DNA from: Salinispora cortesiana
GTDB lineage: Bacteria; Actinomycetota; Actinomycetes; Mycobacteriales; Micromonosporaceae
Assembly (NCBI RefSeq): GCF_000484695.1
Contig: NZ_AXVR01000015.1
Location: 1-64,000 of the forward strand
DNA length: 64,000 bases
Direction: 5' to 3'
Shown here: piece after piece, positions 9,001-17,121 of the stretch
Layout: each line of letters begins with the position of its first letter
How positions within the stretch are numbered: the stretch's first letter is position 1
The notes under the pieces: generated by a model
What the model was told of the DNA's origin: nothing
The model's input: only the letters and a program-made list of their open reading frames with translations
Databases searched by the model: none
Position numbers and translations under genes: made by a program

Positions 9001-9742
9001 GCGGCGAGGCGATCGGCAGGTCGGCGTACCAGTCGTAGAAGCTCAGCAGGGTGCCGCCGAGCAGCGCGTGGTAGCGGGTGCCGGCGGCGAAGGACGCCAT
9101 CGACATCGCCGGGATCGGCGAGAAGCCCACCACCCGGTCCGGCCCGTACGTCTTCGTGGTGTGGACGTGCGCGGCGGCAACCATCGTGGTGACCTCGTCC
9201 CAGCTGGCGCGGACGAAGCCGCCCCGTCCCCGCTGGGACTTGTAGGCGCGCGCCTTGAGCGGGTTCTCCACGATCTCGGCCCAGGCGGACACCGGGTCGC
9301 CCAGGCGCGCGAGCCCGTCGCGGAACATCTCGGCCAGCACCCCCCGTACGTAGGGGTGGCGCACCCGGGAGGGCGAGTACTCGTACCAGGAGAAGGAGGC
9401 GCCGCGGGGACAGCCACGCGGCTCGTAGTCCGGCGAGTCCGGGCCGGTCGTCGGGTAGTCGGTGGCCTGGTGCTCCCAGGTGATCAGGCCGTCCTTGACG
9501 AAGACGTTCCACGAGCACGAGCCGGTGCAGTTGACGCCGTGGGTGGAGCGCACCACCCGGTCGTAGCGCCACCGGTCGCGGTAGAACCGGTCCCAGTCGC
9601 CGTCGGCGATCTGGTGCAGCGTCCGGCCGTGGTCACCGACCGCTTCCCGGCGGAGGAAGCGCCGAGCAGCCAGCAGCGGCGCCGCGCCGGGGACCTGGTC
9701 CGTCGCAGGATCATGAACTTCTGGCGGGCGGTGCGCTGACAC
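6044..9742 (-). CDS. narG: respiratory nitrate reductase alpha subunit (Mo-bisMGD catalytic)
   Basis: 1232 residues, the usual NarG length. It reduces nitrate to nitrite on the cytoplasmic face. The N-terminal FS0 cluster motif has a His ligand, HGVNCTGSCSW (H68, C72, C76), with the last Cys in PRGCPRG (C111). The FYDWYADLPIASPQ segment contains the Asp that binds molybdenum in E. coli NarG. The start is the GTG at 9742, with GGAGGAG 7 nt upstream; it gives the family length, whereas a longer frame adds 52 unlike residues. There is no Tat signal, as expected for NarG. It heads narGHJI, transcribed away from the transporter pair. Confidence 0.97.
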   Translation of the reverse strand: MSAHRPPEVHDPATDQVPGAAPLLAARRFLRREAVGDHGRTLHQIADGDWDRFYRDRWRYDRVVRSTHGVNCTGSCSWNVFVKDGLITWEHQATDYPTTGPDSPDYEPRGCPRGASFSWYEYSPSRVRHPYVRGVLAEMFRDGLARLGDPVSAWAEIVENPLKARAYKSQRGRGGFVRASWDEVTTMVAAAHVHTTKTYGPDRVVGFSPIPAMSMASFAAGTRYHALLGGTLLSFYDWYADLPIASPQIWGDQTDVPEAGDWWNSTYLMMWGSNIPVTRTPDAHFLAEARYRGTKAVAVSPDYADNVKFADDWLAPHPGTDGALAMAMGHVVLTEFFRDRTVDYFADYIRRYTDLPFLVTLRPAADGRWAADRFLTAADLGQEDGTHKTVLVDERTGELVVPNGSLGFRYGEAGQGRWNLDLGEVLPALGLLDRSDEAIEIELARFDVGETEGGSTIRRGVPVMRVGEQLVTSVYDLVLAQYGVRRGDLPGEWPTGYDDADSPNTPAWQERITGVPAAVAARIGREFARNAERSQGRSLIVLGAGANQWFHSDMTYRALISLVTLTGCQGVNGGGWAHYVGQEKARPITGQQHMSFGLDWQRPMRHQASTPFWYLHTDQWRYERVPVDELSSPLGTGRFAGMAFADTVAAAQRMGWSPGHPSFNRNPLDLTDEAAVAGVTVQEHIVAELKAGRLRSVAEDPDDPANFPRCLTLWRANLLGSSGKGNEYFLRHLLGIDSTATASECDPEHRPRDLVWRDEAPTGKLDLLTAIDFRMTNTGLHADVVLPTATWYEKHDISTTDMHPFVHAFSPAVEPPADAHSDYDTFLALADRFSELAVDHLGVRRDVLAAPLQHDTPDELAMPSGRVRDWKAGECEPIPGSTMPKLIEIERDYAQIGAKMRAVGPLLDRLGTTTKALTVDVTAEVEYLRERNGAVTEGPFAGRPSLATADRMCEAILALSGTTNGRVAASGFAALEQRTGQPFVDLIAGHETDQITYADTQRAPQSVFTSPEWSGSEKGGRRYSPFTLNVERLKPWHTITGRQHFFVEHDWVAELGEQLPGFRPPLNMARHFGAPGELVDGGVTVRFLTPHAKWSIHSMYHDNELMLALSRGGPVIWMSVPDAAKVGVRDNDWVEAHNRNGVIVARAVVSHRMPEGTVFQYHSPERTINVPKAEKSGRRGGYHNSLTRLLVKPTHLAGGHAQLTYAFNYYGPIGSQRDEITVIRRRDQEVEY

Positions 9743-10046
9743 GTGGGCACTCCTCCGGCGGCGAGCGACAACGCGAGGGCTGTCGGCGGCACACGGCAGT
9801 GCGCCACGCATACCAGGGTTCGCGAAATCAACCGCCAGATCGGGAGGCCGCGGTCCTGACCCGTCGGGACCAAGGTCCCGGCCATCCCGCCATTCCACCG
9901 CGTGGAGTGCACCCGACGGGACCTGCTGCCGGCCAGACGGGGGAGAAGGTCCCTACCCACTGCTGATAAACGACAGCAGCCTTGGGTAGACAGCGCGCCA
10001 GCGACGCTAGCGCCGACCTCCGTCTACCGCTGATCGAGGAATTGCC
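9743..10046. promoter_or_regulatory. narG / nitrate transporter divergent control region
   Basis: 304 nt without a gene between the narG start and the first transporter start. It must hold promoters for both directions. It contains a DevR/OsdR-like palindrome and further GGGACC/GGTCCC half-sites (9918-9923 and 9948-9953), plus an inverted repeat CTGCTG-N8-CAGCAG near 9960-9979. No clear -35/-10 pair was assigned. Confidence 0.7.
9862..9881. promoter_or_regulatory. DevR/DosR (OsdR)-like response-regulator box
   Basis: TCGGGACCAAGGTCCCGG contains the perfect palindrome CGGGACC-AA-GGTCCCG. It matches the mycobacterial DevR/DosR consensus (TTSGGGACTWWAGTCCCSAA) except for paired T-to-C and A-to-G changes that keep the symmetry. 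It is about 120 nt upstream of narG and 165 nt upstream of the transporters. DevR-family regulators control hypoxic nitrate respiration genes in actinomycetes; that use here is inference. Confidence 0.6.
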
Positions 10047-11465
10047 GTGTACGTCAGACCCGCTCCAGACGACCCGACGCCGGAAGAGACCGCGGCCGGG
10101 CAGAACAGCCGTAACGATCGTGGACGGACCCGGGTCCTGACCCTGTCCACCATCGGCTTCACCGTCATGTTCGCGGTGTGGCTCATGTTCGGCATCCTCG
10201 GCAAGCCGATCAGCGAGGAGTTCGGGCTCTCCGAGGTGCAGCTGTCCTGGATCATCGCCGCCGCCGTGCTCAACGGCTCGCTCTGGCGGCTCCCCGCCGG
10301 GATCGTGGCGGACCGGATCGGCGGACGCCGAGTGATGACCGCGATGCTGCTCCTGACCGCGGTCGCCTCCTTCCTCGTGTCCCGCGCCGACTCGTACCCG
10401 ATGCTGTTGGCGTTGGCGTTCCTGGTCGGTTTCGCTGGTAACTCCTTCACCGCGGGTATCGCCTGGAACTCCGCGTGGCAGCCGCGGGAGAAGCAGGGCT
10501 TCGCGCTCGGCCTCTTCGGCGCCGGTAACGTCGGCGCCTCCGTCACCAAGTTCATCGGCCCACCGCTGATCGCCGGCACCGCCGGTGCCACCTACCTCGG
10601 CGTCATCGAGGGCGGCTGGCGCCTGGTCCCCGTCGTCTACGCGGTGTTGCTGCTCGTCCTCGCGGCGGCCACCTGGTTCCTCACGCCGCACCGGGATCGC
10701 GTACCGAGCCACGGCACCCCGCTGCGGGCACAGCTCAAACCGCTCAAGCAGCTGCGAGTCTGGCGATTCAGCCTGTACTACGTGGCGGTGTTCGGTGCCT
10801 ACGTGGCGCTCGCCGCGTGGCTGCCGACCTACTACATGAACAACTACGACGTGTCCCTGCAGACCGCGGCCTACCTGACCGCCCTGTACATCTTCCCCGC
10901 CTCGCTGCTGCGACCGGTCGGTGGATCGCTCTCGGATCGCCTGGGTGCGCGCCGGGTCATGTACTGGACGTTCGGCCTCATGCTGCTCAGCACGGGCATT
11001 CTGATGATGCCTCCGGGCCACATCGTCGTCGACCACCCCGACGGCACCCAGACCACCCACCTCGCCTACCAGCTCGGCATCGTGCCCTTCACCGTGCTGG
11101 TCGTCCTGCTCGGCTGCGCCATGGGCATCGGCAAGGCCGCGGTGTACAAGCACATCCCGGAGTACTTCCCGAGCCAGGTGGGAGCTGTCGGCGGTCTGGT
11201 CGGCATGCTCGGCGGCCTCGGCGGCTTCTTCCTGCCCCCGCTGTTCGCCTACACCAAGGCCTGGACCGGACTCCCGTCGAGCACCTTCCTGGTCCTGTTC
11301 GTCCTCACCCTCATCTGCGCGATATGGATGCACCTCACCGTCGTGCGCATGCTGCACGGTGAGTCACCCCAGCTCGCTGACCACTTCGAAAAGCCCGACT
11401 TCACGACCCGTTCGGCCGCTCCCGCTTCGGCGGCGACCCGTGCGCCCGAGGAGGCCCACGAATGA
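10047..11465 (+). CDS. narK: MFS nitrate/nitrite transporter, NarK type (first copy)
   Basis: A 472-residue major facilitator with about 12 membrane segments. Family patterns include FGILGKPISEEFGLSEVQLSW in the first segments, GFAGNSFTAGIAWNSAWQP (nitrate-nitrite porter signature region) and KHIPEYFPSQVGAVGGLVG in the second half. NNP-family members import nitrate or exchange nitrate for nitrite across the membrane. The GTG start has GAGGA 7 nt upstream. It is divergent from narG and overlaps the second transporter by four bases. Which copy is symporter and which antiporter cannot be told here. Confidence 0.92.
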   Translation: MYVRPAPDDPTPEETAAGQNSRNDRGRTRVLTLSTIGFTVMFAVWLMFGILGKPISEEFGLSEVQLSWIIAAAVLNGSLWRLPAGIVADRIGGRRVMTAMLLLTAVASFLVSRADSYPMLLALAFLVGFAGNSFTAGIAWNSAWQPREKQGFALGLFGAGNVGASVTKFIGPPLIAGTAGATYLGVIEGGWRLVPVVYAVLLLVLAAATWFLTPHRDRVPSHGTPLRAQLKPLKQLRVWRFSLYYVAVFGAYVALAAWLPTYYMNNYDVSLQTAAYLTALYIFPASLLRPVGGSLSDRLGARRVMYWTFGLMLLSTGILMMPPGHIVVDHPDGTQTTHLAYQLGIVPFTVLVVLLGCAMGIGKAAVYKHIPEYFPSQVGAVGGLVGMLGGLGGFFLPPLFAYTKAWTGLPSSTFLVLFVLTLICAIWMHLTVVRMLHGESPQLADHFEKPDFTTRSAAPASAATRAPEEAHE

Positions 11466-12868
11466 ACACCACGAGTTCCTCCCGGAGAGCCGGGAATCGC
11501 GAGTGGCTGGAATCCTGGAACCCGGAAGATGCGGACTCCTGGGACAAGGGCTTGGCGTGGCGGACCCTCTGGATCAGCACCTTCACGCTGACCCTCTGCT
11601 TCACGTCGTGGTTCCTCGCTTCGGCGATCGCCCCGAAGCTGACGAATCTCGGCTTCGACCTCAGCACCAGCCAGCTCTACTGGCTCACCGCCATGCCCGG
11701 CTTGGCCGGCGGTCTCATGCGCCTGATCTGGATGGTGCTGCCGCCGATCATGGGCACCCGCAAGATGGTCACCCTGACCACCGTGCTCCTGCTCCTCCCC
11801 GTCCTGGGTTGGGGAATCTTTGTTCAGGACCCGACCACGCCATACTGGGTGCTGCTGTCGCTGTCGTTCCTCTCCGGTATCGGTGGCGGAGCGTTCTCCG
11901 GCTTCATGCCGAGTACCTCCTACTTCTTCCCCCGCCGACTCCAGGGCACCGCGCTGGGCGTTCAGGCCGGTATCGGCAACTTCGGCGTCTCGCTGGTGCA
12001 GCTGCTGACCCCGTGGGTCATCGGCTTCTCGCTGATCGGCTTCCTCGGCAGCTCCCGGCCGATGGCCACCTCACCCGGCGAGCCCGCCAGGGACGTTTGG
12101 TACCAGAACGCGGCGTACATCTACGTTCCGTTCATCATCGTCGGTGCCGTGCTCGCCTGGACCATGCTGCGGTCGGTCCCCGTCAAGGCGAACATCCGGC
12201 AGCAGTTCGACATCTTCCGCAACGTTGACACGTGGTGGATGACGCTGCTCTACATCATGACCTTCGGCACCTTCGCCGGGCTGTCCGCCCAGTTCGGGCT
12301 GCTGATGAAGAACCTCTACGGTGCCGGCAACCCCGACATCGTGCAGGGCAGCGGGGCCGCCGCGCAGCTTCTCGTGGACGGCTACGCCGTACCCGACCCG
12401 GTCAAGTTCGTCTTCCTCGGCCCGCTGGTCGGTGCCGCGGCCCGCGTCGCGTTCTCGCCGCTGACCGACAAGTTCGGCGGTGCCCGGTGGACCCTAATCT
12501 CCGGAATCGGCCTCGTCGTCTCCATTGGCTTCACCATCACCGCACTGCGACCCGACACCAGCTCGGCCGCGGCGCTGGATGCCGGCTTCGACCGGTTCCT
12601 CTGGGGAATGCTCGCGATCTTCCTGTTCAGCGGGATCGGTAACGCGTCCACCTTCAAGCAGATGCCGATGATTTTCGAGCGCCGGCAGGCCGGTGGCGTC
12701 ATCGGGTGGACCGCGGCGATCGCCGCCTTCGGCCCGTTCTTCTTCGGCATCGGCCTGACGCTCATGTCCCCGACCGCGTTCTACCTCATCGGGCTGGCAT
12801 TCGCTGCCCTCTGCGTCGTCATCACCTGGCAACGCTACGCCCGGCCGGGAGCGCCCAAGCCCAGCTGA
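11462..12868 (+). CDS. narK: MFS nitrate/nitrite transporter, NarK type (second copy)
   Basis: 468 residues, about 12 membrane segments, with an extended hydrophilic N-terminus (about 40 residues) ending in DKGLAWRTLWISTF. Glycine-rich NNP signatures are present (GIGGGAFSGFMPSTSYFFP in the first half, GIGNASTFKQMPMIF in the second). It is distinct in sequence from the preceding transporter, so this is a pair of diverged paralogs rather than a recent duplication. Its ATG overlaps the upstream stop (ATGA). Paired NarK1/NarK2 genes are common and usually split nitrate uptake and nitrite export; the split here is inference. A strong terminator follows. Confidence 0.92.
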   Translation: MNTTSSSRRAGNREWLESWNPEDADSWDKGLAWRTLWISTFTLTLCFTSWFLASAIAPKLTNLGFDLSTSQLYWLTAMPGLAGGLMRLIWMVLPPIMGTRKMVTLTTVLLLLPVLGWGIFVQDPTTPYWVLLSLSFLSGIGGGAFSGFMPSTSYFFPRRLQGTALGVQAGIGNFGVSLVQLLTPWVIGFSLIGFLGSSRPMATSPGEPARDVWYQNAAYIYVPFIIVGAVLAWTMLRSVPVKANIRQQFDIFRNVDTWWMTLLYIMTFGTFAGLSAQFGLLMKNLYGAGNPDIVQGSGAAAQLLVDGYAVPDPVKFVFLGPLVGAAARVAFSPLTDKFGGARWTLISGIGLVVSIGFTITALRPDTSSAAALDAGFDRFLWGMLAIFLFSGIGNASTFKQMPMIFERRQAGGVIGWTAAIAAFGPFFFGIGLTLMSPTAFYLIGLAFAALCVVITWQRYARPGAPKPS

Positions 12869-12917
12869 CCGTCCAGTCCCGCTCCAACCGACCTGCGGAC
12901 CTGGGGCACATCTACAG

Positions 12918-12958
12918 CCGGGCTGACCTCGTTGAAACCGGCAACGAGGTCAGCCCGG
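12918..12958 (+). terminator. terminator after the nitrate transporters
   Basis: A perfect 17-bp inverted repeat (CCGGGCTGACCTCGTTG and its complement) with a 7-nt loop, followed by TCTCTTCTGTTC, 50 nt after the transporter stop. Confidence 0.85.
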
Positions 12959-13084
12959 TCTCTTCTGTTCCGCACCCGGCCGTCCCATGCGCGGCACGCG
13001 CCGCCGGTCGGCGCCCGGTGGCCCCGCTACGGCCGGCCGTGCCGTGCCCCACCGTTGCGGTGTGACTCTGGCAGGCTCAGCTCC

Positions 13085-13360
13085 ATGGCCGACGGCAAGG
13101 ACTGATGCCACTGGCACCGCCCCTACACCGATCCGAAATCAGCACTGGCGCGTCGGCTGCGGTTGGTCCAGCAGTACATCGCCGCCTGGCTCGACGAACA
13201 ACCGGAGCAGCCCCGCTCCGCGGTCAGCATGTGTACCGGGACGCCGTGCCCGCCGAGCGAGGTTCACCGCGCCGGAAGGAGAGCTCTTCTCGGTCGGGGT
13301 CCACCGCTTCACCGGCACCCCGCAGCCACTGACCACGACCGGCAGGATCTTCCAGTTCCT
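13085..13360 (+). pseudogene. relic of a SAM-dependent methyltransferase
   Basis: Starting at ATG 13085, the frame reads a short leader, an in-frame stop (TGA at 13103), then CHWHRPYTDPKSALARRLRL and VQQYIAAWLDE. This resembles the N-terminus of an actinobacterial class I methyltransferase family that begins with a WH.PY.DP.S.L..RL pattern. In another frame, at about 13280-13360, comes FSVGVHRFTGTPQPLTTTGR-IFQFL, which looks like the C-terminus of the same family. The SAM-binding core between them is missing. An internal deletion, a frameshift and a stop together show decay. The family call is from memory of patterns and is moderately sure. Confidence 0.5.
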
Positions 13361-13426
13361 CCCATGGACAGCGGCAAAGCCGGCTGCTTTCTGGACGGCC
13401 AGGGCCGGTCGGGAGCCGCGACGGCT

Positions 13427-14062
13427 TCAGACCAGGGTGATCCAGTAGTCCCAGAAGCGGTGCAGGATCGCGACGACGATGAACGCGAACCAGATGACGA
13501 GGACCAGGCTGTGGTAGAGGGCGACCTGTTCCGTTGCCCGCCGCAGCGCCCGCGGCAGTACGGTCGCGTTGTCCCGCAGGGTCTGCAGCGTGGTGTAGAG
13601 GAAGATCGGAATGGTGACCGCCCAGACCACCATGCAGTACGGGCAGAGCGCGCCGATCACATAGAGGCTCTGGTAGATGAGCCAGTGCACGAAGACGACA
13701 CCGAAGGTGACGCCTCCCTGCAGACCGAGCCACATCCACCGGGGGATGCCTCCGGTGGCGAGCAGGACGACGCCGAGCGTGGTGACCACGGCGAACCCCG
13801 CGATGCCGAGCAGCGGGTTGGGGAATCCGAACACCGCGGCCTGCTCGGTGTTCATCACCGAGCCGCAGGACAGAACCGGGTTGATGCTGCAGGTGGGGAC
13901 GTAATCGGGGTTAGCCAGCAGGTTGATCTTCTCGACGGTGAGGGTGGCGGCGGCGAGCAGGCCGACGCCACCGCCGACAGCGAGGATCCACGCGGTGACG
14001 ACAGTCAGGAAGTGGCGCTCCGCGGGGGCGGTGACGGGTCGGTCGGCGGTGGCGGTCGTCAT
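13427..14062 (-). CDS. vitamin K epoxide reductase (VKOR) family membrane protein
   Basis: A 211-residue membrane protein with four or five hydrophobic segments. Bacterial VKOR re-oxidises DsbA-type proteins and passes electrons to quinone, replacing DsbB. The active-site CPYC is at C140-C143, and the loop cysteines are C58 and C66 (CSINPVLSC, followed by GSVMNTEQ). A conserved NPLLGI segment follows at about 82-87. It is the downstream partner of a DsbA-like gene with a four-base overlap, which supports a disulfide-forming pair at the outer face of the membrane. Confidence 0.92.
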   Translation of the reverse strand: MTTATADRPVTAPAERHFLTVVTAWILAVGGGVGLLAAATLTVEKINLLANPDYVPTCSINPVLSCGSVMNTEQAAVFGFPNPLLGIAGFAVVTTLGVVLLATGGIPRWMWLGLQGGVTFGVVFVHWLIYQSLYVIGALCPYCMVVWAVTIPIFLYTTLQTLRDNATVLPRALRRATEQVALYHSLVLVIWFAFIVVAILHRFWDYWITLV

Positions 14063-14721
14063 CCGGCCAGGGCAGCGTCGATCATGGCGGTCAGGTCGTC
14101 CTTGCTGCGCAGGTCGGAGAGGGGCTCCCCGTTGAGGAAGAAGGTGGGGGTGCCCTGCACACCGACGGCCTCACCGTCGGTCCGGTCCTTCGCCACCCGG
14201 GCGGCGGTGGCGGGATCGTCCAGGTCGCGCTGGAAGCGGTCGATGTCCAGACCGAGGGTACGGGCGTAGTCGACGAAGACCTCGGTCTGCGGCTCTTCCT
14301 GGTGACCCCAGACGTCCTGGTTCTCGAAGAGCAGCTGGTACATCTCGGCGAAGCGGTCCTGGTTGGCCGCGGACTCCGCGGCGCGGGCGGCAAGCTCGGC
14401 GTTGAGGTGGCTGGAGATGGGGAAGTACCGCACCACGAAGGTGATCTGCCCCTCGTAGTCGGCGAGGATCTCCTTGACCGTCGGGTACACCGCCTTGCAG
14501 GCCTCACACTCGAAGTCGAGGAACTCCACCAGGGTGACTCTGCCGTCGGAAGCGGAGGTCAGTAGGTGGCTGTCCTCCCGGACCAGCACCGTGGGTTCGA
14601 CCGTGCCGCCGGTCGTCTCCGCGCTGGGAATCGCGTCCCGGCGGTTGAGCGCCAGCACGCCGACCATCACCAGAATCAACGCCACGACCGCGGCAAGGGT
14701 CAGCCGGATGTTCCTCGTCAT
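14059..14721 (-). CDS. DsbA-family thiol:disulfide interchange protein
   Basis: 220 residues. An N-terminal membrane anchor (residues 7-25) is followed by a short linker and a thioredoxin-fold domain with the redox motif CEAC (C72-C75) preceded by EFLDFE, and the cis-Pro loop GVQGTPTFFLNG near the C-terminus. It probably introduces disulfides into exported proteins and is recycled by the coupled VKOR. ATG 14721 has AGGAG 8 nt upstream; a longer frame adds unlikely residues. Confidence 0.92.
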   Translation of the reverse strand: MTRNIRLTLAAVVALILVMVGVLALNRRDAIPSAETTGGTVEPTVLVREDSHLLTSASDGRVTLVEFLDFECEACKAVYPTVKEILADYEGQITFVVRYFPISSHLNAELAARAAESAANQDRFAEMYQLLFENQDVWGHQEEPQTEVFVDYARTLGLDIDRFQRDLDDPATAARVAKDRTDGEAVGVQGTPTFFLNGEPLSDLRSKDDLTAMIDAALAG

Positions 14722-14928
14722 ATCTCCATCTCCTGTCGGTCTGTCCGATCCCGCGGCGACCGCCCTGAGCAGGCAAGGCGCCGGAGGCAAAGGTACCGGG
14801 CGCACCACCGCAGCTCACTGTGATTCACCTGTTCGGCGCGGAACGGGCAGGGCTGCACCCAGCGGCGGGGCCACCGGGACGACCATCCGGCTCGCTGACG
14901 CCCGCACCCGGGCGGGCCAACCGCCCAC

Positions 14929-16941
14929 TCACCGACGGACCTGCTGATCGCGTTCGGCCAGATCCGCCAGCATCCGGTTGTACGCGGCCAACTCGGCGTC
15001 CTCGCGCCCTTCGGCTTCGGCGCGGTCGGCGGCGCGGTCCCGGCGGCGGGCCTCCCGCTCGTCGGCCTTCATCCACTGGCGCATCAACGCGCCCAGCACG
15101 ACGACGGTGGGCAACTCACCGAAGGACCAGGCGATGCCGCCAGCGGTGCGTTGGTCCTCCAGCGGAGTGGCGCCCCAGGGACGGTCCAACGCGATCCACC
15201 AGTTCTCCGCGATCAAGGTGGTGGACTGCATGAGCGTGACGCCGAGGAAGGCGTGCAGCACCATGCTGATCAGGACCAGGATCAACTTCAGCGGATGTGG
15301 GATGCGCCGGGGTGCAGGATCAACCCCGATAACGACCCAGAAGAACAGATAGCCGGCGCCGAGGAAGTGTCCGACCATGGCCAGGTGCGCGGCGTGCGAG
15401 CGCAGTGCCAGCTCGTACAGGCCGGTGAAGTACATCATGTAGAGGCTGGCGACGTAGATCACCAACGCGACCACCGGGTTGGTGAGGACGCGCGAGAGCC
15501 GTGAGTGCAGCGCCACCTGCAGCCACTCCCGGGGGCCCGGCCAGCGCGGGTCGGTCGACGGGGCCAGGGCGCGCAGCGCCAAGGTGATCGGTCCGCCGAG
15601 CGCGAGCAGAATCGGGGCGATCATCATCAGCAGCAGATGCTGAATCATGTGGATCGAGAACAGCAGCGGCCCGTAGCGGGCCAGACCGCTCGAGGTGGCC
15701 ACGATGATGAGGGCACAACCCACCAGCCACATGGCGGTACGGGAGACGGGCCAGGCATCACCGCGGCGGCGGAGCCGCCACACCCCGGCCGTGTAGAACC
15801 CGGCGGCGACGAGCGCGGCCGTAATGATCAGCGGCTCGGGCAGCCACTCGGTGGCGAGGTTGCCGATGGTTAACGGCGGCGGCATCGGGAAGCCGAGCAG
15901 CGCGGTGGCGAGGTCGTCCGTGTCCTCCCCGATGGGTGCCGGGGTGCGGGACAGGGCGACCGAGGTACCGATCGCAGCAGCGAAGAGCAGCGTTTCGACG
16001 ACCGCGACCCGCAGGAACGGCCCACGCCGGCCTGCCGCCAGGGCCGGCAGGGCCCGGCGACGGTGCGCCAACCCCGCTGCGGCGATCGCGACGAGCGCCG
16101 CAGCCTTAATCAGAAGCACCTGCCCGTAGCGGGTGCCCAGCAGGTCGGCGGCGCTCGGGAGCCGAACAGCGGCCGACAGCAGCCCGGACAGGCCCACTGC
16201 GGTTAGGCAGCCAACGGCGAGCGGGGAAAACCTGCGCACGGCCCGCGCCAGGTCGGCGGTCGTGCCGCGACTGGTAACGGCCAGGGCGAGCAGGCCACCG
16301 GCCCAGAGGGTGACCGGCAGCACGTGCAGGAGCAGACCGGAGACCGCCAGCTGGTGGTCGCCGCTGGCCGCGGCGTGGCCGGTGAAGACCGGCGGCACCA
16401 GGGCGCCCAGCGCCAGCAGCAGGGCGGTCAGCGCACCACCGGGTCGCAGGCTGGTCGCGGCGACCACCGCCGCGGTCAGGGCCAGGGTGCCGCTCAGTGC
16501 CAGGGACTGCCCGAACGGAACGGTGGTGGCGAAGTTGAGCACCGCCCGCAGGGACAACACCTGCGAGGCGGGGAGGCCGAAGAGATCGACCAGGGTGTAA
16601 CAGACCGCAACCGCGGACGCCGTGGCCCACACCGAGGCCGCGCCGGCGGCAGCGCGCATCCGCCGATAGCCGATCGGGGACAACCGCCCACCGTCGTCCC
16701 GGGGCGAGAGCACCACCGCTGCCAGCAGTAGACCGACCGTGGCGACCGCGCTGACCTGCATGCCCAGTCGGGAGGCCGGCAGCAGCCAGGCCGTGGTTGG
16801 TCCTGGGTTCGGAAGCCCGGGCGGGGCCTCCGCGACGGCACCGCCACCCCACCACAACAGCACCGCACCGACGGCGGCGGCCACCAGCACCGTCCCCGCT
16901 GACAGTAGAAACGGCCGGCGCCGAACAGCGGCGAGACTCAT
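14929..16941 (-). CDS. fused copper-resistance CopD domain / CtaG-type cytochrome c oxidase assembly protein
   Basis: A 670-residue polytopic membrane protein. The N-terminal half (to about residue 330) is a multi-pass region with a CopD-like domain, related to periplasmic copper import. The C-terminal half matches the caa3-type CtaG domain (SIHMIQHLLLMMIAPILLALG, ALHSRLSRVLTNPVVAL, MVGHFLGAGYLFFW), which helps insert copper into cytochrome c oxidase. The final 40 residues are a charged cytoplasmic tail rich in Arg/Glu. It lies downstream of the CDF exporter on the same strand. ATG 16941 is used; the adjacent GTG at 16944 is equally possible and no good ribosome site is seen. Confidence 0.85.
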   Translation of the reverse strand: MSLAAVRRRPFLLSAGTVLVAAAVGAVLLWWGGGAVAEAPPGLPNPGPTTAWLLPASRLGMQVSAVATVGLLLAAVVLSPRDDGGRLSPIGYRRMRAAAGAASVWATASAVAVCYTLVDLFGLPASQVLSLRAVLNFATTVPFGQSLALSGTLALTAAVVAATSLRPGGALTALLLALGALVPPVFTGHAAASGDHQLAVSGLLLHVLPVTLWAGGLLALAVTSRGTTADLARAVRRFSPLAVGCLTAVGLSGLLSAAVRLPSAADLLGTRYGQVLLIKAAALVAIAAAGLAHRRRALPALAAGRRGPFLRVAVVETLLFAAAIGTSVALSRTPAPIGEDTDDLATALLGFPMPPPLTIGNLATEWLPEPLIITAALVAAGFYTAGVWRLRRRGDAWPVSRTAMWLVGCALIIVATSSGLARYGPLLFSIHMIQHLLLMMIAPILLALGGPITLALRALAPSTDPRWPGPREWLQVALHSRLSRVLTNPVVALVIYVASLYMMYFTGLYELALRSHAAHLAMVGHFLGAGYLFFWVVIGVDPAPRRIPHPLKLILVLISMVLHAFLGVTLMQSTTLIAENWWIALDRPWGATPLEDQRTAGGIAWSFGELPTVVVLGALMRQWMKADEREARRRDRAADRAEAEGREDAELAAYNRMLADLAERDQQVRR

Positions 16942-17121
16942 CACCGGGTCGCCAACCGACGCGGGTGGCGGGGAAGCGGCCGGAGACCGGCGACTACCCG
17001 CCAGACGGCGGCCCGGCGGGGAGTCAGGCTGGATGGGCGGTTCACGAACAGCTCCCGGATAGAGGGCGAAACATCAGGTAGTCGGCCTGTCACGCCCGCT
17101 GGTTCCCAGGAGCGATACAGG

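Noticed and set aside
6095..9739. A continuous reading frame of over 1200 codons on the plus strand, antisense to narG.
   Set aside because: It is a product of high third-position GC in narG; its protein is Arg/Gly/Val-rich, has no domain, and starts without a ribosome site.
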